From: JAHFTY01 sp964584785
GTDB taxonomy: Bacteria > Acidobacteriota > Terriglobia > 20CM-2-55-15
Reading direction: 5' to 3'
DNA: 64,000 nucleotides
NCBI GenBank assembly: GCA_964584785.1
Contig: CAZPBY010000002.1
Coordinates: 124,001-188,000 of the forward strand
A program made the translations under genes and the position numbers. A model generated the notes under the pieces. That model was not told the origin of the DNA. It searched no databases and was given only the letters and a program-made list of their open reading frames with translations. This document shows positions 58,583-64,000 of this stretch, in pieces. How positions within the stretch are numbered: the first letter of the stretch is position 1; the number at the start of each line of letters is the position of its first letter.

Positions 58583-59977
58583 ATGGACAAGCCTCGGCCA
58601 CTGCTTGTGTCGATGGTGTTGCTCACACTGTTTGTGGTTTTGCTGTGGGCGCGACTGCCGTTCATCAACAATGTTCTGATGGATGAAGAGGGTATGTTCG
58701 CCTACATGGCCGTCGACAACGGTGACGGCGCGAAACTGACGCCCGAAAATGCGCTGCTGCTGGGACGTCTCGATGGCCGCACGCAACTGGGCTTCCCAAG
58801 CCATCCCGTGATCCCCTACCTCGTCTTTGTTGACGGAGTTCGCCGGATCAACTCCCCTCGAGACTTCACACGGCTCGATCTTTCCGAGAAATCCCGGATC
58901 GCACGCCGTCCGTTCCTGGCCGAGTTCGTCATGGCGATGGCGTTGGTGTTCTTTCTCGCGAAGTGGATTGTTCGTGGAACGCACAATCGAGTCCTCACCA
59001 TCGGCCTGCTGCTCTTCGCATGCAGCATGCCTCTGCTTGTCGGCGGTTCGATCCAACCGCAGTTGGACGGGAGTTGGGGTGTGCTTTTGTGCGCGACCGC
59101 CGCGGTGTTGATGCTGACGGCGGCGCAAGTCACAGGACTCCTGTCGGAAATCCTGAGTTTGATGGCGGGTTTCACATCCGCGCTGGGGAAGAATGAATGG
59201 TGGCTGGCGCTGATCGCTGCCGCCGGCGGCGCATTCGCAATCCGGTTCCTGGTGCGGCGTGATGAACCGGTGAAGATCACCTCCGCTCGTACGACAGTCG
59301 CGCTGATGGTGGGCGTTCTCGCCGGTTGTGCGGTTTCGTGGTGGTCGGACCCGGCGAACTTTGTCGGCGGTTTTGCTGTGATCGAACGTTTCGGCAGACC
59401 TTCGACGGGCGCATGGAAACATGTTTTTTCGATGCGATGGACGTGGATATGGCCCGTTGCGGCATTGACAACCATCGCGAGCGGTATCGTGGCGTACGCC
59501 AGAACCGGCGTACTCTCCGGCAGTCTTCTCCGGCTTACCGCGTTGCTCTGGGGCCTGACGTTGTTTGCCGGTTTCTTCGCGACATCCTGGTCCGGCGACG
59601 GTTTTCCCCGATATTTCTGTCCCGTAGCCATCGTCATCCTGAGTTTCCTTATCGACGCTCTGCGTTTTCTACGCTTGCCGACGTTGGCTCAGGTCGCTCT
59701 AACCGGTTTGCTGCTGGCCGGCACCGTGAAGAACGAGCGCGTTTTGCGAGACAGCTTCAGGCGCGGCATATCGATTTCTTCTCTCCCGGGCATCGATATG
59801 TCTCGAGTTACGACGCGGTATCTGGACGAGTATGAACGGTTCGCCCGGAACCACGAGGCGGCAATTACGGACGCCGCGTATGGATACTACTTTCCCAACG
59901 CAGACTTTGCCGTGCAGTCGATGGGCGTGGAGGAGGCGCGCAAGGCGCTCGAACGATGGAAAGAAGCGAACCGGTAA
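58583..59977 (+). CDS. polytopic membrane protein, possibly GT-C glycosyltransferase-like
   Basis: 464 residues with about ten hydrophobic segments (for example SMVLLTLFVVLLWA, FVMAMALVFFLAKWI, AVLMLTAAQVTGLL, TTVALMVGVLAGCAV). NNVLMDEEGMFAYMAVD in the first extracytoplasmic loop resembles the Asp-Glu catalytic loop of PMT/ArnT glycosyltransferases; that is suggestive only. TAGAAT ends 10 bases before the ATG and no Shine-Dalgarno is visible. The C-terminal 70 residues are soluble. Confidence 0.6.
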   Translation: MDKPRPLLVSMVLLTLFVVLLWARLPFINNVLMDEEGMFAYMAVDNGDGAKLTPENALLLGRLDGRTQLGFPSHPVIPYLVFVDGVRRINSPRDFTRLDLSEKSRIARRPFLAEFVMAMALVFFLAKWIVRGTHNRVLTIGLLLFACSMPLLVGGSIQPQLDGSWGVLLCATAAVLMLTAAQVTGLLSEILSLMAGFTSALGKNEWWLALIAAAGGAFAIRFLVRRDEPVKITSARTTVALMVGVLAGCAVSWWSDPANFVGGFAVIERFGRPSTGAWKHVFSMRWTWIWPVAALTTIASGIVAYARTGVLSGSLLRLTALLWGLTLFAGFFATSWSGDGFPRYFCPVAIVILSFLIDALRFLRLPTLAQVALTGLLLAGTVKNERVLRDSFRRGISISSLPGIDMSRVTTRYLDEYERFARNHEAAITDAAYGYYFPNADFAVQSMGVEEARKALERWKEANR

Positions 59978-60128
59978 GACCGGCCATAGCCCGATTCCCG
60001 ATTTGCGACGGGACGTCAAACATCAGCCTGCTGGCATATAAGAGATAGACCAGCGGCGAAAATATCGTAGAATCGCTGCGCCGTGATCGGCGGCACTTAA
60101 TCCGAACAAACTTAAAGGAGATTACTTC

Positions 60129-61646
60129 GTGAGCCGAAGTTTATTTGCCAAGAAACCTCTCGATGTTTTGTTGGAGGAGATGAAGGGTGAGAGCCGCCTG
60201 AGGCGCATTCTCGGTCCGGTCCAGCTCACCAGCCTCGGAGTCGGCGCGATCATCGGCACCGGCATATTCGTGCTGACCGGCGTCGCGGCGCACAATAAGA
60301 CGGGTCCCGCCTTGATGCTGTCTTTCGTCGTGTCGGGTCTGGCCTGCATCTTCGCCGCTCTGTGTTACGCCGAATTTGCTTCGATGGTTCCTGTTGCCGG
60401 GTCCGCCTACACCTATGCCTATGCCACTCTCGGAGAACTGATGGCGTGGATCGTCGGATGGGATCTCGTTCTCGAGTACGCCGTCGCATCCGCAACGGTC
60501 GCACACGGGTGGTCACACTATTTCCAGGACTTCATCCAGATATTCGGTTGGACCTTTCCCAAGGCATACTCCAATTCGCCGATCGACTATGACGCGGCGA
60601 AAGGCGCCATAGTCTCGACCGGCAGTTCCTTCGACCTGCCCGCACTCGGAATTGCCGTCTTTATCACCATCGTTCTCGTGAAGGGAATCCGCGAGAGCGC
60701 AACCTTCAACGCGGCGATGGTCGGCGTCAAAGTGGCGATCGTCTTTTTCGTCATCGCGGTTGGCGTGTTCTACGTCGATCCGCGCAACTGGCATCCGTTT
60801 GCGCCGTTCGGGTTCGGCGGTTTGACCTTCTTCGGAAAAACCATCTGGGGACAATCCGACGCCGGCGGCAACCCTCTCGGCGTGATGGCGGGCGCCGCGA
60901 CCATTTTCTTCGCTTACATCGGTTTCGATTCGGTTTCCACGCACGCGGAGGAGGCGAAAAACCCAAAGCGTGACGTGCCGATCGGTATCATCGCTTCGCT
61001 GGCTCTCTGCACAGTCCTCTACATCGCCGTCTCTGCCGTCCTGACCGGTATGGTGCCGTACGACAAGATTGCGATCGACGCGCCGGTCTCAAATGCATTC
61101 GCACAGGCTGGACTTACATGGGCACGATATCTGATCGCGTTTGGCGCGCTAACCGGAATCACGTCCGTACTGCTCGTCATGATGCTGAGCCAGCCGCGGG
61201 TGCTGCTTGCGATGGCGCGCGACGGTTTGCTTCCCAAGTCGTTCTTCGCCGCAGTCCACGAGCGTTTTCGCACGCCGTGGAAAGCGACGATTTTGACAGG
61301 AGCGTTCGTCAGCGTTCTGGCTTCGTTCCTTCCGCTGGCGATCCTTGCGGACCTCGTAAATATCGGAACGCTGCTGGCGTTCGTCATCGTGTGCACGGCT
61401 GTCCTGATCATGCGCAAAACCAATCCGGATGCGGAACGTCCGTTCCGCGCGCCTCTCGGACCCGTCGTACCGATTTTGGGAATCGCAATCTGTTTGCTGC
61501 TCATGTTTTCGTTGCCCAAGGAAAACTGGTACCGATTGGTAGGCTGGCTGGCTATCGGCCTGGCGATCTATTTCGGTTACGGCCGGCAACACAGTGTGAT
61601 GTCTGAACTGGAAACCAAGGCGGCGGCGAGGAGCAGGAAGCGATGA
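60129..61646 (+). CDS. amino acid permease of the APC superfamily (cationic amino acid transporter type)
   Basis: 505 residues from GTG with AAAGGAG eight bases upstream. RILGPVQLTSLGVGAIIGTGIF is the family signature in TM1; PALMLSFVVSGLACIFAALCYAEFASMVPV follows, then the GWDLVLEYAVASATVA and the FAYIGFDSVSTHAEEAKNPKR loop. About 12 membrane segments. Transports amino acids with H+ coupling in relatives; the substrate is not fixed. The stop overlaps the next transporter by four bases. Confidence 0.9.
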   Translation: MSRSLFAKKPLDVLLEEMKGESRLRRILGPVQLTSLGVGAIIGTGIFVLTGVAAHNKTGPALMLSFVVSGLACIFAALCYAEFASMVPVAGSAYTYAYATLGELMAWIVGWDLVLEYAVASATVAHGWSHYFQDFIQIFGWTFPKAYSNSPIDYDAAKGAIVSTGSSFDLPALGIAVFITIVLVKGIRESATFNAAMVGVKVAIVFFVIAVGVFYVDPRNWHPFAPFGFGGLTFFGKTIWGQSDAGGNPLGVMAGAATIFFAYIGFDSVSTHAEEAKNPKRDVPIGIIASLALCTVLYIAVSAVLTGMVPYDKIAIDAPVSNAFAQAGLTWARYLIAFGALTGITSVLLVMMLSQPRVLLAMARDGLLPKSFFAAVHERFRTPWKATILTGAFVSVLASFLPLAILADLVNIGTLLAFVIVCTAVLIMRKTNPDAERPFRAPLGPVVPILGIAICLLLMFSLPKENWYRLVGWLAIGLAIYFGYGRQHSVMSELETKAAARSRKR

Positions 61647-63016
61647 AATCCAGGTACCTGCCGCTGCTGCTGATCCTGATTACGGCCGCCGCGATTCTGT
61701 GGGGTGCCGCTCAGTACATGTCGGTCGCGATTCCGCCTGTTGTCCTGGGTGTCAGCCGGTGGGCCGCCATTGCGGCGCTGGCGCTTTACACGAAGGAGAG
61801 GCGATCGCTGACCGCGTGGATTCTTTTCAGCATGGTGGCCGGCGCCGAGATCGGTCACGACTGGCCCGCGGTGGGCCAGAACGCGCGAACGCTGAGTTTG
61901 ATTTTCCTCTCGTTGATCAAGACGATCATCGCGCCGCTGCTGTTCTCAACGCTGGTCGTGGGAATTGCGGGACACTCGAATTTGAAGCAAGTGGGGCGGA
62001 TGGGTGTGAAGGCGCTGGTTTACTTTGAGGTCGTCACGACCATCGCGCTGTTCATCGGACTTGCCGCGATCAACATCAGTAAGGCGGGCGTGGGGGTGAA
62101 TGTGCCGACGACGGCGCCGCCCGGTCAATCGCTGGCCGCGCCGCCGAAGCAGACGGCCAGCGACATCATCCTTCACGTTTTCCCTGAGAACATCGCAAAA
62201 TCGGTCGCCGAAGGGCAGATTCTGCAGATCGTCGTGTTCAGCATTCTGTTCGGCATTGCGCTGGCGCTACTGAATGACAAGCAGAAGCGGCCCATGCTTT
62301 CGTTTGCCGAAAGCCTTTCAGAAACGATGTTCAAGTTCACGAACCTCGTGATGATGTTTGCTCCCATCGGTGTCGGCGCGGCGATCGCGTATACGGTGGG
62401 TCACATGGGCCTGGGCGTTCTTGTGAATTTGTTCAAGCTGCTGGCGACTTTGTATGTCGCGCTCCTGGTTTTCCTGAGTGTGGTTCTTTTGCCGGTCGCG
62501 CTCATTGCTCGAGTTCCGATCAAAAGATTCGCCAAGGCAATCGCGGAACCTGTCTCGATCGCATTTGCAACGACGAGTTCGGAAGCGGCGCTTCCTCGCG
62601 CGATGGAGCAGATGGAGAAACTCGGCGTGCCCCGTCAGATCGTGGCGTTCGTCATGCCGACGGGCTACAGCTTCAATCTCGATGGAAGCACGCTTTATTT
62701 ATCATTGGCGTCGATTTTCGTGGCGCAGGCGGCAGGGATTCATTTCAGTTTCAGCCAACAACTGCTCATGGTCTTCACGCTCATGTTGACCAGCAAAGGC
62801 GTCGCGGGCGTGCCTCGCGCGACGCTGGTGATTCTGCTCGGAACGGCGGCATCGTTCAACCTGCCGACGGAACCCATTTTCATCATTCTGGGTATCGACG
62901 AGTTGATGGACATGGCCAGAACATCGGTGAACGTGATCGGTAATTGTCTTGCGACTGTCGTTATCGCGCGCTGGGAAGGTGAATTCGAGCCGAAGGAAGA
63001 ACTCGTGCACACGTAG
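61643..63016 (+). CDS. dicarboxylate/amino acid:cation symporter (GltP/SLC1 family)
   Basis: 457 residues. The family regions are present: LIFLSLIKTIIAPLLFSTLV in TM2, the TTSSEAALPRAM serine motif of HP1, FNLDGSTLYLSL replacing NMDGT in TM7, GVAGVPRATLVILLG in HP2 and MARTSVNVIGNCLA in TM8. These import glutamate, aspartate or C4-dicarboxylates with Na+ or H+. A long periplasmic insert (TTAPPGQSLAAPPKQ) lies after TM4. Cotranslated with the upstream permease. Confidence 0.92.
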   Translation: MKSRYLPLLLILITAAAILWGAAQYMSVAIPPVVLGVSRWAAIAALALYTKERRSLTAWILFSMVAGAEIGHDWPAVGQNARTLSLIFLSLIKTIIAPLLFSTLVVGIAGHSNLKQVGRMGVKALVYFEVVTTIALFIGLAAINISKAGVGVNVPTTAPPGQSLAAPPKQTASDIILHVFPENIAKSVAEGQILQIVVFSILFGIALALLNDKQKRPMLSFAESLSETMFKFTNLVMMFAPIGVGAAIAYTVGHMGLGVLVNLFKLLATLYVALLVFLSVVLLPVALIARVPIKRFAKAIAEPVSIAFATTSSEAALPRAMEQMEKLGVPRQIVAFVMPTGYSFNLDGSTLYLSLASIFVAQAAGIHFSFSQQLLMVFTLMLTSKGVAGVPRATLVILLGTAASFNLPTEPIFIILGIDELMDMARTSVNVIGNCLATVVIARWEGEFEPKEELVHT

Positions 63017-63083
63017 GTTTCGCCAGAGCCGCGGCCGTCCCGCTCAGCGGGGACGGCACTGCGAACTGTCAAAACGGGATTGT

Positions 63084-63377
63084 TTAGACGGCTCGACGGA
63101 AATTCGACGTCTCGCCGGGACGGCGTCCAGGCAGCGGTCGAGCTTCATTCACCGTAATCTTTCGTCCGTCCAGATCGAATTGGTTGAACTGATTCGTCGC
63201 GTGTTCCGCCTCCTGCTCCGAAGACATTTGCACAAACGCGAAGCCACGCGCGCGCCCGGTATCGACGTCCCGCATCACCTGCACCGATTCGACAGTGCCT
63301 GCCTGGCTGAACAATTCCTGCAAGTCGGTCTCTTCGACGCGATAGGGCAGATTTCCCACAAAAAGTCTTTTATTCAT
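63084..63377 (-). CDS. RRM-type RNA-binding protein
   Basis: 97 residues: a single RNA recognition motif. RLFVGNLPYR is RNP2 and ARGFAFVQM is RNP1, with the usual beta-alpha-beta pattern. The C-terminal GRRPGETSNFRRAV is basic. Cold- or stress-induced RNA chaperones in cyanobacteria and others have this form. Stand-alone, convergent with the symporter gene. Confidence 0.93.
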   Translation of the reverse strand: MNKRLFVGNLPYRVEETDLQELFSQAGTVESVQVMRDVDTGRARGFAFVQMSSEQEAEHATNQFNQFDLDGRKITVNEARPLPGRRPGETSNFRRAV

Positions 63378-63686
63378 GCTGACGAACTCCCATTGAAACT
63401 TTGGTTACTGAATCTTGTGTGGGGCTTATCGCGGACAAAACCTGCGGGTATCAAACCACGGACTCGGCCTCGGAAACCCCAAACGACAAAAGGCCTTGTG
63501 CAGATTGCGTGCCACAAACAAGCGACTGACGTACCATCATCAAATCCATCGTTTGTGCGGTTTGTCGCAAGCGAATCGCGAAAAAAGTCGCAGATTGCGC
63601 GACATGCCGGGAAGTTTTCCAGTCGACAGGGAATAATTCGGGGTCGATTCTCAAACACGCTTCGCTGTTGCCCAACTCCGTGGAGC
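63378..63686. other. long region upstream of the RRM gene without a gene
   Basis: About 310 bases. It may be a long 5' leader of the RRM gene, as known for some cold-regulated RNA-binding protein genes; no promoter or structure was securely placed. No open frame resembles a protein. Confidence 0.35.
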
Positions 63687-63772
63687 GTCACAAAGCCCGT
63701 CGCTGCGCTCTGTGTTCTGACAGTTTTCGCCGTAACGTACAGAACCCGGAGCGCAGCGACGGGCTTCGTGAC
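63687..63772. repeat. palindromic repeat family 1, copy F (left arm mutated)
   Basis: The right arm (CAGAACCCGGAGCGCAG to GACGGGCTTCGTGAC) is intact; the left arm reads GTCACAAAGCCCGTC and TGCGCTCTGTGTTCTG, with three changes. Centre shared with copy D (ACAGTTTTCGCCGTAA). Confidence 0.9.
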
Positions 63773-63868
63773 GAGACTTTTCATTCAAAGAGCGTTCAGC
63801 AACGCCCCGAAGCGAGTGGGGCACGGTGTTGTTAAGAATTACGTATGACACGTCTCTGGACTAGACCA

Positions 63869-64000
63869 CTACCCGACGTTCGCACGGTGGAGCTCGAAGG
63901 CGTCGTGAAGCAGCCGGACCGCGCGAGGGACGTCACTCTGCTGGACGACGAACGAAAGGTTCAGTTCTGAGGATCCTTGCGCAATCATCAGGATGTTGAC
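63869..64000 (-). CDS. aspartate kinase, C-terminal ACT domain (rest outside the window)
   Basis: The 43 residues visible begin VNILMIAQGSSELNLSFVV and end HRANVG before a TAG. The IAQGSSExNxSFVV motif is the ACT domain that binds the feedback inhibitor lysine or threonine in aspartokinase. Whether it is fused to homoserine dehydrogenase cannot be told, but the stop right after the ACT motif favours a single-domain LysC-type enzyme. The 95 bases between repeat copy F and the stop hold nothing obvious. Confidence 0.85.
   Translation of the reverse strand, partial: VNILMIAQGSSELNLSFVVQQSDVPRAVRLLHDAFELHRANVG

Noticed and set aside
11744..63772. CRISPR array from the recurring repeats
   Set aside because: Copies are far apart, palindromic over their whole length and not regularly spaced.
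62949..63848. Open frame of 299 codons on the plus strand
   Set aside because: It crosses the symporter end, is antisense to the RRM gene and runs through repeat copy F.

Overview
The window looks like chromosomal DNA of an acidobacterium (phylum Acidobacteriota), probably a soil or metagenome-derived genome. The lineage call is inference from gene content: an ADOP-type permease paired with a PadR regulator, three Oar-like TonB-dependent outer-membrane proteins, a DUF1592/DUF1552/ankyrin operon, tandem DUF507 genes, bacillithiol deacetylase BshB1, and many exported c-type cytochromes. There is no rRNA, CRISPR array, prophage or intact transposase.

Layout. 1-2.5 kb: the end of an AbgB-like M20 hydrolase, an endonuclease/exonuclease/phosphatase protein and a small basic protein. 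2.7-8.5 kb: a small membrane protein, then a class I cyclic-di-GMP (GEMM-I) riboswitch and a long leader before a secreted DUF11-repeat protein, convergent with a secreted fibronectin type III protein across a shared terminator. 8.5-15.1 kb: two TonB-dependent receptor-like genes around a lipoprotein MsrA; the first receptor has a consensus promoter and an attenuator-like hairpin in its leader. 15.1-20.6 kb: the DUF1592 - DUF1552 - ankyrin operon (minus strand). 20.7-28.8 kb: two exported cytochrome c proteins flanking a Tat-exported VOC protein, a large TonB receptor, an acetamidase/formamidase and a second Tat-VOC paralogue. 28.9-37 kb: a peptidase MA-like metalloprotease, ADOP permease plus PadR, the ribF - glutaredoxin-like - bshB1 operon and an M48 protease.

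37-48.5 kb is mostly housekeeping: tRNA-Asp, two DUF507 genes, a GAF-GAF-ANTAR regulator, tRNA-Val, xdhC-def-adenosyltransferase-OMP, a lone molybdopterin-dehydrogenase FAD subunit, a DRE-TIM synthase, and xseB-ispA-tlyA-nadK. 48.8-55.6 kb: threonine-type catabolism (Tdh-like dehydrogenase plus Kbl), a repeat-type lipid/TPR-like exported protein, a cytochrome c-prime-like protein, etfBA and a HTH-receiver regulator. 55.7-57.8 kb is a small accessory islet beside tRNA-Arg: a decayed DUF5343/HEPN locus, an attC-like palindrome, a HicBA toxin-antitoxin pair and a broken membrane gene. 58-64 kb: a conserved-looking unknown, a polytopic membrane protein, two amino-acid transporters, an RRM protein and the C-terminus of an aspartate kinase.

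Cross-cutting features: a palindromic repeat of about 90 bp occurs six times, always at gene boundaries; a second family of about 130 bp occurs twice; and several genes have a -10-like box 5-12 nt before the start codon and no Shine-Dalgarno, suggesting leaderless transcripts. No single locus is a proven new system. The best candidates are the GEMM-controlled surface protein, the cytochrome/VOC/cytochrome cassette bracketed by repeats, and the attC-like islet.
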